This document shows, in pieces, positions 9,356 to 16,880 of a stretch of DNA of 22,985 nucleotides. The notes beneath the pieces were generated by a model. It saw only the letters and a program-made list of their open reading frames with translations. It was not told where the DNA came from and did no database searches. Origin of the DNA: a virus; IMG/VR virus record IMGVR_UViG_3300020172_002753, positions 1-22,985 of that record. The stretch is one strand, 5' to 3'. The first letter of the stretch is position 1; each line of letters begins with the position of its first letter. Position numbers and translations under genes: made by a program.

Positions 9356-9748
9356 TTAGTTTGCTTCAGATAAAATTGGTTCTTGAACACTATTTATAAA
9401 AGCATTATAATCAAATGCAGAAGCATTAATTCCAAAAAGATTAATTAAATCTTCAATAGCAATTTTGTCTTCAACATAATACTCTTGAAAAACTTCAATT
9501 TTGTTTCTTTCTTCTTTAAAATTTCTACCATTCATTCTTTTTGTTTTAGATGCAATTGGATCACCATTTTCATCCATTTTAGGTAGCATATGTAAACTTT
9601 GTTTAGTAATTTTTGATATTATTACAAATACTTTTGTAGCTGGATCAAAAATACATTCTACATATGGACATTCCGTCACAATAGGTATTAATCTAAAAGT
9701 TTGTGTTTCATTCCAAGTTGCTTGGACAATCATCATTGAATTTTTCAT
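9356..9748 (-). CDS. Hypothetical 130-aa phage protein
   Basis: I do not recognise this family. The N-terminal half alternates hydrophobic strands (SMMIVQATWN, FRLIPIV, VFVIISKI), suggesting a small beta-rich fold. A basic patch follows (SKTKRMNGRNFKEERNKI, ~67-84), then a helical, acidic C-terminus. The mix of a beta domain and a basic loop would suit nucleic-acid or partner binding, but nothing proves it. It starts 5 bases after the stop of the 196-aa gene and ends at a terminator, so it is the last gene of the unit containing the PD-(D/E)XK nuclease. Its place beside recombination and replication genes suggests an accessory role there. Confidence 0.6.
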   Translation of the reverse strand: MKNSMMIVQATWNETQTFRLIPIVTECPYVECIFDPATKVFVIISKITKQSLHMLPKMDENGDPIASKTKRMNGRNFKEERNKIEVFQEYYVEDKIAIEDLINLFGINASAFDYNAFINSVQEPILSEAN

Positions 9749-9753
9749 TTATT

Positions 9754-10344
9754 TTAATTATTAGTTAACAAATTTATTTTATTTTTTTCAATAGATTCTA
9801 AATTAGCAATTTCTTGTTGCAACATTTCTTGCTCCAAATCAAATTTACTACATAACTCACCTACTGATTTTAGTAATTCCACATCAACATTTAAAAATTC
9901 AGCATACATACTATAAAACTTTTCAGGGTATAAATAGCTTTTAATATATTGAAAATTACCACCGTGTGGATCAAAAAAGTTTAAAATTTTTTCTTTTAAA
10001 TTCAGATTTAATTGGCTATATTTTCCATTTAAAAAATTATGCCAATCATTTGTCAAATCAGAAAAATCAAATGTAAATATGCTAATGTTAGATTCTAACT
10101 TAATGTACCCAAATAGTCTTGGGTGTTTAAGTAAAACTGATTTTACAAACATTTCAAAAAGATTGGAATCATCATTTTCATACACACATATTAATTTCAT
10201 ATCCTCAGAGGAGATCTCATTTTCTTTCCATGAAATATAAGATGCTACCGGAACATAAGCTGCTCCTCTTTTTATTCCCAAGAGCGGATAAATAAACACT
10301 TGGGATTTTTGGAAATATTTCCTATACACTGAATTTAAAGCCAT
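9754..10344 (-). CDS. Hypothetical 196-aa phage protein
   Basis: I do not recognise this protein. It has an N-terminal basic segment (YRKYFQKS), mixed alpha/beta character with aromatic-rich stretches (FGYIKLESNISIFTFDFSDL), and a C-terminal helix rich in Glu, Gln and Leu (~170-190) that could form a coiled coil. No signal peptide, membrane segment or catalytic motif is apparent. It lies 5 bases downstream of the PD-(D/E)XK nuclease and 5 bases upstream of the 130-aa gene, so all three are almost certainly one transcript. Confidence 0.62.
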   Translation of the reverse strand: MALNSVYRKYFQKSQVFIYPLLGIKRGAAYVPVASYISWKENEISSEDMKLICVYENDDSNLFEMFVKSVLLKHPRLFGYIKLESNISIFTFDFSDLTNDWHNFLNGKYSQLNLNLKEKILNFFDPHGGNFQYIKSYLYPEKFYSMYAEFLNVDVELLKSVGELCSKFDLEQEMLQQEIANLESIEKNKINLLTNN

Positions 10345-10349
10345 AATAC

Positions 10350-11369
10350 TTACAATTTTACATTATTAACAACTAATGAATATGGTAAGTCATATCTTTT
10401 ATTGTCATAATGCCACTTAACAGTTTTCACTATTTCATTAAAAGACTCCTTCCATTTTTCTAAAGTTTCTTGACTAACTTGAAATGGATAAACTAAATTA
10501 TATTTATCAATAACAATAAATGTTACTTGAAATTTCCAATCAAATTTATCTTCTTTATCAGCAAGATATTTGTTGTTTGCAAGAATAGTATAAATAACGG
10601 CTTGCATCCAATATTTATAAAATTCCACAGTTTCTGGAAAATTTTGAATTGCTTTTGATGTAGTTTTGAGATCATTAATAAATATAGTTTTAGATTCAGA
10701 ATCAACAACTATATGATCAAGAACTCCATGAAGACCAAAGTTTAATTTAGGGTTGTTATACTCTAAATGCAATTCACTTTCTACAACAAGATGATTATCT
10801 TCAGGTTGTCTATCTAATTGTAATAAAGACCTAACATCTTTATTATTTCTTAAAATTTCAACCTGAACTCTGCAGCCACTCAGAGTTTCTTGATCCACAA
10901 CAGTTTTACCCATGCTATTTTTCAAAAATTCAAAATAAGTCTTGTTTTCTTCTGTAAGAATTTTGTCAATCCTTTGCTGATCTGTTTTGAGAGTTTGGTA
11001 AAGATTAGCTGTGAGAAGTAGGTTGAGGATGTCTTGAGAGTAGTCTTCCAAAGATAATGAATTATTACTAATTGACAAGTGAATTTTAAATATATCACTA
11101 ATAATTTTTCTTTGACTATCTGTTGGTATTTTACCAGGTAATTCTAAGAAATTCTCATCAAACTTTTCTTCTTCAAATAGTAAACAATGTAGAACACGAC
11201 CTGCAACTAAGTGTGCATCTGTAGAGTCTTCCCTTTGATTAAGAACATAATGATTATAAAAAACTACAGGTGAAAATAATAACTTATTTATTCCACTATA
11301 ACTGAAGTAAAACTTCTTCCTATAGAACTTATCAAGTTCTTCATTAGAACCAATCAACATTTGACTCAT
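10350..11369 (-). CDS. PD-(D/E)XK nuclease (RecE/Cas4-like exonuclease)
   Basis: The 339-aa protein shows the core of phage PD-(D/E)XK exonucleases of the RecE/DUF3799/Cas4-like type. H61 lies in AGRVLH (56-61). E197/E199 stand before the core strand, D218 is in GVLDH (215-219), and the catalytic D-x-K is D233-L-K235 followed by TT. A helix with the QxxxY motif (Q256-AVIY) completes the site. Such enzymes resect DNA ends for recombination or process replicating DNA, so a partnership with the Sak4-like ATPase encoded in the same block is likely. The first ATG overlaps the end of the 442-aa gene by 26 bases; M4 (11360) is an alternative start that still overlaps. Nuclease family is well supported; substrate polarity is unknown. 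Confidence 0.85.
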   Translation of the reverse strand: MSQMLIGSNEELDKFYRKKFYFSYSGINKLLFSPVVFYNHYVLNQREDSTDAHLVAGRVLHCLLFEEEKFDENFLELPGKIPTDSQRKIISDIFKIHLSISNNSLSLEDYSQDILNLLLTANLYQTLKTDQQRIDKILTEENKTYFEFLKNSMGKTVVDQETLSGCRVQVEILRNNKDVRSLLQLDRQPEDNHLVVESELHLEYNNPKLNFGLHGVLDHIVVDSESKTIFINDLKTTSKAIQNFPETVEFYKYWMQAVIYTILANNKYLADKEDKFDWKFQVTFIVIDKYNLVYPFQVSQETLEKWKESFNEIVKTVKWHYDNKRYDLPYSLVVNNVKL

Positions 11370-12672
11370 CTTCTTCTTTTATTACTGGGTTGATATCTAC
11401 TTGCTCTTCTATATCTTTAATATCTTCAATTGTATTTTCTACAAAGGGTAAGACATTCTCTTCTCTTACTGTTTCTATTACTCTTACTGTTTCTTCAGAT
11501 TCATGAATAACATTTATATTTTTTAATTCAAGAGAAATATTTTCTTCTACACTTTCTATATTTAAACTTTCAATGTTTATATCTTCTACAAACACTTCTT
11601 TTTCAATTACTGGTATATAATCATTTTGTATAGAAAACACATAATTTTGATTTAATATATTATGTATTTCATCTGTAACAGTAATATTTTTTACTTGAAA
11701 ATAATCTGTATTACCACTTTGTTGAATCTCTTTACTGTAATGATTCATTAATATATCTAACTTATCTGCAGTAAGGACATTAAAAGTTTTTAAAGATTTA
11801 ATAATATCATCAATATCTGTACTATATCTATACTTTTCTTTTCCAATTAAAGAACACAAACTTTTAAAGTTTACATGATTTCTTGTATGGCTATCATAAA
11901 TATTATATGAATGATCTTTAAACAACATTTCAATAAAAAGTAAACTTTCATTAACATTTGAATTAGCCATAATTTCCATTGCCAAAACATGATTGTCTCT
12001 ATCATTACTATCAAGCATGTTTGTTAACTGACCAAACATCTCATAATCAATTATTACATTTTTAGAATTAATTGCAGATGACAATGCATTAACATTATAA
12101 ATTGTTAGTGTTTCTAAAGTTTCAATTTCATTAATATATTCATTATCAATTACTTTATATGTATTTGAATCATCAAAACTATCAATAATATTAATTTTAT
12201 TGTTATTTATAATTTCTTTTAAATTTTTTAAAGTTGAATAATTATAATAAATATTTAATTCATCATTATTTAATGCATGTGCTTCAATTATATCTTTTAC
12301 ATCTGATATATCTGTAGGATCAATTTGAAAAGCACTTGATAAATAAGGTATTAATTTATTAAATTCAGCTACTGGTAAATTATATACCCACATATTACTT
12401 GAAACAAAATATTCTTCTTGTGTTTTATCACAACCAAAAATATAATCAGCTACATTAAGATCTCTTACTGTTTTAGTACCATTATCTTCATTAAATTGTT
12501 TAACCTTTACTCTAGGGACATTAACACCAGGTAAAAGATATATTTTATCACCTTTTTTTGGTACAAAATCTAATGTTTCAATATTAAACAATTGTTCTTG
12601 TGAACCTATCATATATTTTAAATCAACATTAAAAATATTATAATCTAAATTTATTAAAATTTTTGCTTTCAT
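11344..12672 (-). CDS. Hypothetical 442-aa protein with helical repeat-like domain and acidic tail ending in DWF
   Basis: I do not recognise the full protein. The N-terminal ~100 residues look beta-rich (ILINLDYNIFNVDL, FVPKKGDKIYLLPG). Residues ~209-260 contain YEMFGQLTNMLDSNDRDNHV and continue with an A-x-E-I-x-x-x-S-N-V pattern. This closely parallels the N-termini of the two small proteins at 15261-15665 and 15662-16060, so the three share a helical domain. Residues ~355-442 are a long Glu/Ile/Asn-rich tail ending ESNVDWF, like the acidic tails with terminal aromatics found on ssDNA-binding proteins. It follows the MoxR terminator by 16 bases and overlaps the nuclease gene. Possible roles are a replication accessory factor or a partner of the MoxR/VWA complex; both are inference. 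Confidence 0.62.
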   Translation of the reverse strand: MKAKILINLDYNIFNVDLKYMIGSQEQLFNIETLDFVPKKGDKIYLLPGVNVPRVKVKQFNEDNGTKTVRDLNVADYIFGCDKTQEEYFVSSNMWVYNLPVAEFNKLIPYLSSAFQIDPTDISDVKDIIEAHALNNDELNIYYNYSTLKNLKEIINNNKINIIDSFDDSNTYKVIDNEYINEIETLETLTIYNVNALSSAINSKNVIIDYEMFGQLTNMLDSNDRDNHVLAMEIMANSNVNESLLFIEMLFKDHSYNIYDSHTRNHVNFKSLCSLIGKEKYRYSTDIDDIIKSLKTFNVLTADKLDILMNHYSKEIQQSGNTDYFQVKNITVTDEIHNILNQNYVFSIQNDYIPVIEKEVFVEDINIESLNIESVEENISLELKNINVIHESEETVRVIETVREENVLPFVENTIEDIKDIEEQVDINPVIKEEDESNVDWF

Positions 12673-12688
12673 TTTTTAAATATAAAAA

Positions 12689-12713
12689 GATAGGGATATA
12701 TATTATCCCTATC
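12689..12713 (-). terminator. Rho-independent terminator after the MoxR gene
   Basis: A perfect 10-bp stem, GATAGGGATA (12689-12698) with TATCCCTATC (12704-12713), closes the loop TATAT. On the - strand it is followed by TTTTTATATTTAAAAA. It lies about 50 bases after the MoxR stop and only 16 bases before the ATG of the 442-aa gene, so no promoter fits between hairpin and start. Confidence 0.85.
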
Positions 12714-12764
12714 AAAATTAATAATTAAGTTAACTGTTTTTTACAGGGAACTGGTTTACCTTTT

Positions 12765-13940
12765 TTATTTAACTGACATCTTTACTACATTAGCATTCAT
12801 CATCAATGGAGCAAATTTAACTTTGTTACCATTGATTAATTCTTTGATGATGTAATATTGCAAATCATCAGTAAAAGAATCACAATCTGTAGTAAGCTTA
12901 ATAATTCTTTCAATCATTGATTTATTAATAGAATTTTTTTCTGAGTAAGTCAAACTATAATTAATAATTCTTGTTGCAACTACACTAGATAAATCAGCAC
13001 GGAACTCATCATCTGTTCCTATAGAAGACTTAAGTGTGTTTAACACATACTGCTCATCTTTTTCAAAAATATCTTTAGGTGCTATAATTTTATCTAATTT
13101 ATTATTAATAAACATAGTAAACATAGTTGCAAATTCAGGACCTACTGAACCTTCACCAATCATTTGAATAAGTGGTAAAGTTTTTGAAAAATCTTCTATT
13201 GAACTAATTGATTTGAAAAAATTTACAATTGATCTTGGATTAACAGATTGAGTTACTAATTCAGGATGTAATAAAAGAAAATTAATAGTTCTGCTATCTA
13301 AATCTTTCTTTTCAGCCCATTTACCCCATACATTTGAATCAAATTTTAATTCAACTGTAATGTATCTAGTTTTTTGAGCAATATCAAGACTTGTAACATA
13401 ATAATCTCCAGTATCAGGATTTGATGTAAGAATAATTGACCATTTTTTTGGTAATTTCCAAGAAGCATATGTTTGTTGATCACACAACTCCATAACAGCT
13501 TGTTGAAATCTCATATCAGCTCTAGAAAAATCATCAATTAATAAAATACCACCTTCACCTTTACCATGAACCCATTCAGGAATAGCATGTGACATTCTTT
13601 TATTAGTCACTTTATACCCTTTTTTCATAGCAGCATCAATTTGATGCTCATTAATCCACATTTTCTTACCTTCAGAATTTTCTATTTCAAATTCTTTAAC
13701 AGGAAAACCAATTAAATCACCTAATTCTTCAAGTTGAGATAAATTAATTTTAATAAAATCTAAATTTAATTCTTCAGCTAATTGTTTTACACAAGATGTT
13801 TTACCTAAACCAGCTTCACCAATACAGTTTACAGTTACAGGAACTTCTCCTTTTTCTTGAATAACAGTATTATTCACAATCATATATTTCATAAAATTTT
13901 TAAACTCTTCTGTGTTCAATTGTACTTGTTGTGCACTCAT
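12765..13940 (-). CDS. MoxR-type AAA+ ATPase
   Basis: The 391-aa protein has a complete AAA+ core of the MoxR/AAA_5 kind. Walker A is GEAGLGKT (41-48), Walker B is ILLIDDFSRAD (132-142), sensor 1 is TSNP (172-175), a likely arginine finger is R192 (QKTRY), and an NPRS motif near 237-240 is the sensor-2 helix. The MSHAIPEW and WKLPKKW segments match the substrate-loop insertions usual in MoxR proteins. MoxR ATPases form hexamers that remodel or activate target proteins, normally with a VWA-domain partner, and the gene immediately upstream encodes such a protein (20 bases between them). In phages the target is unknown; replication-complex assembly or host interference are options. A T-rich leader precedes the ATG and a terminator follows. 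Confidence 0.9.
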   Translation of the reverse strand: MSAQQVQLNTEEFKNFMKYMIVNNTVIQEKGEVPVTVNCIGEAGLGKTSCVKQLAEELNLDFIKINLSQLEELGDLIGFPVKEFEIENSEGKKMWINEHQIDAAMKKGYKVTNKRMSHAIPEWVHGKGEGGILLIDDFSRADMRFQQAVMELCDQQTYASWKLPKKWSIILTSNPDTGDYYVTSLDIAQKTRYITVELKFDSNVWGKWAEKKDLDSRTINFLLLHPELVTQSVNPRSIVNFFKSISSIEDFSKTLPLIQMIGEGSVGPEFATMFTMFINNKLDKIIAPKDIFEKDEQYVLNTLKSSIGTDDEFRADLSSVVATRIINYSLTYSEKNSINKSMIERIIKLTTDCDSFTDDLQYYIIKELINGNKVKFAPLMMNANVVKMSVK

Positions 13941-13960
13941 CTTTTTTAATTTTTAATTTT

Positions 13961-15268
13961 TTATAACTCTAATTTAATCACTTTACCAGGAAGTGATGCA
14001 TTCATTTCTGATCTTTCAGAAATCACCCATAAAATAGGTTTTTTTGGTTTTATACTAGTATTACATTCACCATCTGTAAAATACACCAGATTTGTAAACT
14101 TTCTGTCATTAGCAATATAATATTCTAAAACAGGATCAAAACTTGTACCACCTCTACCTTTTACAGCAATTTCATTTTTACCTTTATAAGATTCAATACT
14201 ATTAATATTAGTATCACATTGAATAATTGTGATATCAACACCTGATTTATAAATATGATGAATTTCATTCATAAACTCTTTAAGTTCTTCATCACATACT
14301 GATCCAGATGTATCAATAGCCAACAACATATGTTGTTTCATTTTAATTTTAAGTCCAGGAAATTCACTAAATCTTTTATTTTCTTTTCTCCTAACTTTTT
14401 TAGTATATATTTTAGTACTGATTCCTGTAAATCTTCTAATGTAACCTCTCCAATCAAACTTAGGTGGAATAAATTCTTCAACTTTAATAAGTTCTTCTAT
14501 TTCACCAGGTATTCTACCATGTTTTTTACTAGTTTGTTTTTTAGCTTCATTAAGAATGCCAGTGATTTGTTTATCAATAAGTTTTTGCTCTGCTTCACTT
14601 ATATTTTCAAATTCACCCCATGTAGCATGTTCATCACCAGAACCCATTCCTTGTTCCATTTGATCAAGTAATTGATCTAAAGCTTCTGAACCTGAAGTAC
14701 CATTTTGTTCTTTTTCTTTTTGTCCATCCTTCAGCTTCCTATAGTAGTACTTAGTACCAGCTTTTCTTTCAAGGTTTAACTCATGATAATCATCAATCAT
14801 TATACCTCTCATAGGTAGCTTAGATTCAATTTCTTTTAATTCTTCTGGTGTAGCATTATTATCTTTTGCTTGTTTATACTCAGCCAATACAACATCTTTA
14901 AGAGCTGTATATTCATCTGTAGTATAATCACCACCAGGTAACCATGTATTATCTATATACTGGTTAATTTCCATATCCATTGCAATATTAGCCATCTTTC
15001 TATCAGCAAAACTGTGATAGACTGTTAAATGACCAAATGCAATATGTAAGAGCTCATGTTTTAATAAACCTAATCTATGTAAATCAGTTAATTCACACCA
15101 GAAAGTCTCATTAATTGCTAACTGGTAGTTTATTCCATTTTTACTTACTCCTGCTGTAGGAATATCATTTCTCCAATGTTTATTTAAATGTATTAAGAAA
15201 TACCCATAATAAGGGTCTTTAAGCATAAGGTCTTTACTAGCCCTGCTTAATAAATCTACTTTACTCAT
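13961..15268 (-). CDS. VWA-domain protein with N-terminal metallopeptidase-like domain (DUF2201-like)
   Basis: The 435-aa protein has two domains. The N-terminal part contains HELLHIAFGH (71-80), a zincin HExxH signature, followed by NIAMDMEINQ (94-103), as in DUF2201-type putative metallopeptidases. A Gln/Glu/Gly-rich linker (~180-215) follows. The C-terminal VWA domain has an intact MIDAS: DTSGS (319-323), T375 in GRGGTSF, and D399 in FTDGE. VWA proteins of this type act as adaptors for MoxR ATPases, so the protein is expected to bind substrates or metal and work with the MoxR protein encoded 20 bases downstream. Whether the HExxH site is catalytic or only structural is not known. Its start overlaps the stop of the 134-aa gene by 8 bases. 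Confidence 0.88.
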   Translation of the reverse strand: MSKVDLLSRASKDLMLKDPYYGYFLIHLNKHWRNDIPTAGVSKNGINYQLAINETFWCELTDLHRLGLLKHELLHIAFGHLTVYHSFADRKMANIAMDMEINQYIDNTWLPGGDYTTDEYTALKDVVLAEYKQAKDNNATPEELKEIESKLPMRGIMIDDYHELNLERKAGTKYYYRKLKDGQKEKEQNGTSGSEALDQLLDQMEQGMGSGDEHATWGEFENISEAEQKLIDKQITGILNEAKKQTSKKHGRIPGEIEELIKVEEFIPPKFDWRGYIRRFTGISTKIYTKKVRRKENKRFSEFPGLKIKMKQHMLLAIDTSGSVCDEELKEFMNEIHHIYKSGVDITIIQCDTNINSIESYKGKNEIAVKGRGGTSFDPVLEYYIANDRKFTNLVYFTDGECNTSIKPKKPILWVISERSEMNASLPGKVIKLEL

Positions 15269-15665
15269 AAATTTTTTTTATTTGAATTTCATTTACAAAA
15301 TCATACCCATATTCATTTAAACCTTTTTTTATATTAGAAAAATATAATTCAAAATACAATTCAATACAAGAAGATTGAAGAGAATTATTATTTAAAATAA
15401 TATATAATAATGTTAAACTTTTAGCACTATCTTTTAAAGCTATTAATAAATGATTACCAAATCTTTTATAAAGTTCATCATAACAAGTAGTATTTACCCA
15501 AAATTCTTTAGGTTTATTAGAAAAAATCATAATAATAAATGCCCATTGAATATTTTGATCAAGATTATTTGTTTCTAATAATGTTTTACCTATTTCTTGA
15601 TTACTTTCATCACTAGAGTTAATCATTGCAATCAGATTCTTACATTCATCTTTATTAAAAATCAT
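15261..15665 (-). CDS. Small helical protein, paralogue of the adjacent 132-aa protein
   Basis: This 134-aa protein is not recognised as a named family. Its N-terminus (CKNLIAMINSSDESNQEIG, then L-x-x-x-N-N-L-D) aligns with the start of the 132-aa neighbour and with residues ~211-245 of the 442-aa protein. The shared pattern is hydrophobic-xx-Met-x-x-Ser-x-Asp-x-x-Asn followed by a second helix and N-[VL]-[DN]. The C-terminus (FSNIKKGLNEYGYDF) matches the neighbour's end (VETLKKSMKSWGYP). It looks all-helical, without catalytic motifs. It overlaps the 132-aa gene by 4 bases (ATGA) and the VWA gene by 8, so it is probably translated together with the VWA/MoxR pair and may be an adaptor for it. 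That role is inference. Confidence 0.68.
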   Translation of the reverse strand: MIFNKDECKNLIAMINSSDESNQEIGKTLLETNNLDQNIQWAFIIMIFSNKPKEFWVNTTCYDELYKRFGNHLLIALKDSAKSLTLLYIILNNNSLQSSCIELYFELYFSNIKKGLNEYGYDFVNEIQIKKIYE

Positions 15666-16060
15666 TTTAATGTTATTGAATAATTTAATTTATCAGTTGG
15701 ATAACCCCAACTCTTCATACTTTTCTTTAAAGTTTCAACATGCAATTGTAAAAATAAATCTACTACATCAGTTTCAGCATTTAAATCAAGTAGTGTTGAT
15801 AAAACATTATTGATAGTAGGTTTATATTCACTATATATATTTGTGCTTTTTATAAATTTAATAACATTAGGTATTTCTTTTTCCCAATAACTATTATTTT
15901 TATTACTTTCTACATACAATAAAATTATAAATATTTTAGATTTATCAACATTACAATTATTTATTATTTCATTTGCAACTACATGATTACTAGTATCAGT
16001 TGATGCATACATATCCATTATACTTTTAACATGTTCACTTGTCAATATTACTTTTTTCAT
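15662..16060 (-). CDS. Small helical protein sharing a domain with its neighbour and the 442-aa protein
   Basis: This 132-aa protein is not a family I can name. Its first ~45 residues (VKSIMDMYASTDTSNHVVAN, then E-I-I-x-N-x-N-V-D-K-S) are very close to residues ~211-242 of the 442-aa protein, including the SxDxxNHVxAxEI core, and less close to the 134-aa protein downstream. The rest is predicted helical, ending in a ...LKKSMKSWGYP segment that the 134-aa protein shares. No membrane segment or enzymatic motif is seen. It begins 2 bases after the stop of the 31-aa gene and overlaps the next gene by ATGA. Local duplication probably created this pair. Confidence 0.68.
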   Translation of the reverse strand: MKKVILTSEHVKSIMDMYASTDTSNHVVANEIINNCNVDKSKIFIILLYVESNKNNSYWEKEIPNVIKFIKSTNIYSEYKPTINNVLSTLLDLNAETDVVDLFLQLHVETLKKSMKSWGYPTDKLNYSITLK

Positions 16061-16062
16061 AA

Positions 16063-16158
16063 TTATAATTTTGATATTACTAAATAATTTGCATATGCAT
16101 CTTCATATGTCATAGCCCAGATTCTGTAGCCATCAATCTCAAATAATTGTTTTTCCAT
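16063..16158 (-). CDS. Very short (31-aa) phage protein
   Basis: An ATG at 16158 opens a 31-codon frame ending in TAA at 16063-16065, 2 bases before the start of the 132-aa gene. The peptide includes FEIDGYRIWAMTYEDAYANY, a strand-turn-helix pattern that reads like a genuine small soluble domain of the sort common in phages of Bacteroidota rather than random A/T-rich sequence. Its start overlaps the end of the 49-aa membrane protein gene by 20 bases. Without this gene and the 49-aa gene the region 16061-16284 would be the only sizeable gap in a tightly overlapping operon. Function unknown. Confidence 0.5.
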   Translation of the reverse strand: MEKQLFEIDGYRIWAMTYEDAYANYLVISKL

Positions 16159-16288
16159 CAGTCTTCTTTTTTACTTTATTAATAAATTCAGGAAAAGCTA
16201 TAAACCAAAGAGCATATAAACCCATGCAGGTTAACAACAATAAACTTATTCCTAGTATGACCAATACTATTATTCCTATAACTTTCAT
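16139..16288 (-). CDS. 49-aa single-pass membrane protein
   Basis: An ATG at 16286-16288 overlaps the TGA stop of the 70-aa gene (ATGA), a strong sign of translational coupling. The 49-residue product starts MKVIGIIVLVILGISLLLLT and continues with a further hydrophobic run to about residue 30 (through ALWFIAF), followed by a basic, soluble C-terminus with three consecutive lysines. This gives one long or two short membrane-spanning helices with the tail probably in the cytoplasm. The stop is TGA at 16139-16141. Small membrane proteins in phage early regions often act on the host envelope, in superinfection exclusion or lysis control. Which of these applies cannot be told. Confidence 0.6.
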   Translation of the reverse strand: MKVIGIIVLVILGISLLLLTCMGLYALWFIAFPEFINKVKKKTDGKTII

Positions 16289-16497
16289 AATTCTTCTATT
16301 TTAGTATTATATAATTCTTCATGATACTTTTTCCACATGGGTATAGGTACTCTATAGTATTTAGGATCACCAGGAATTGAAACTTCACCTGAATCATAAT
16401 AGTTAAATGCAGGATTGTAATCAGGGTTTTTTTTAAACCAGATAGCAGAAGCTTCTCTAATTTTAGAATACCATTCTTCTTTTCTTACTTCTTCCAT
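16285..16497 (-). CDS. Hypothetical 70-aa protein
   Basis: I do not recognise this 70-aa protein. It is rich in aromatic and charged residues (WYSKIREASAIWFKKNPDYN; YYRVPIPMWKKYHEELYN), with a helix at each end and a proline/glycine-rich centre. No cysteine or membrane segment is present. Its ATG shares a base with the stop of the 127-aa gene (TAATG), and its TGA overlaps the ATG of the 49-aa membrane protein. These couplings on both sides support it being translated. Role unknown. Confidence 0.65.
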   Translation of the reverse strand: MEEVRKEEWYSKIREASAIWFKKNPDYNPAFNYYDSGEVSIPGDPKYYRVPIPMWKKYHEELYNTKIEEL

Positions 16498-16880
16498 TAG
16501 TCTTCTTTCTTAATAACACCATCTATGTTTATTACTTTTGGTCCAAATTTTTCTACATCAACACCTTTTACCTTTATTAAAAATTCTTTGTATTCAGCAG
16601 TAGTTATTGAATGTAAACCTTCATATAGTTCTTTAGAATCAAATATTTTTTTAACAGCTCCTAAAAGGTTTACTGTATTCATATACATTTCACCCATAAA
16701 TGAGTCATCTCTATTAAAAATAGATGGGTCTAATGCCAATGTGGTAACTTTTTCATCATTGCTATCTCTTGTAAGAGCAAACTCTAATGATAAACTTGGC
16801 TCATCAGGATTTGCTTCATTTGTGAAAACCACTTTGATTTTCTCATTTTCCAGTCTAATAATTTTTTGTTCTTCTTTCAT
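16497..16880 (-). CDS. Hypothetical 127-aa protein
   Basis: This family is not recognised. The N-terminal half reads as beta strands (KIIRLENEKIKVVFTN; PSLSLEFALTR), and the C-terminal half is helical (VNLLGAVKKIF; TAEYKEFLIKV) with a final charged strand. There are no obvious catalytic motifs. The start ATG overlaps the stop of the DUF6915-like gene (TGATG), and its own stop overlaps the ATG of the 70-aa gene (TAATG), so it is an integral member of the overlapping small-gene cassette. Open frames on the opposite strand here are shorter on motif content and break the operon logic, so I prefer this strand. Confidence 0.65.
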   Translation of the reverse strand: MKEEQKIIRLENEKIKVVFTNEANPDEPSLSLEFALTRDSNDEKVTTLALDPSIFNRDDSFMGEMYMNTVNLLGAVKKIFDSKELYEGLHSITTAEYKEFLIKVKGVDVEKFGPKVINIDGVIKKED

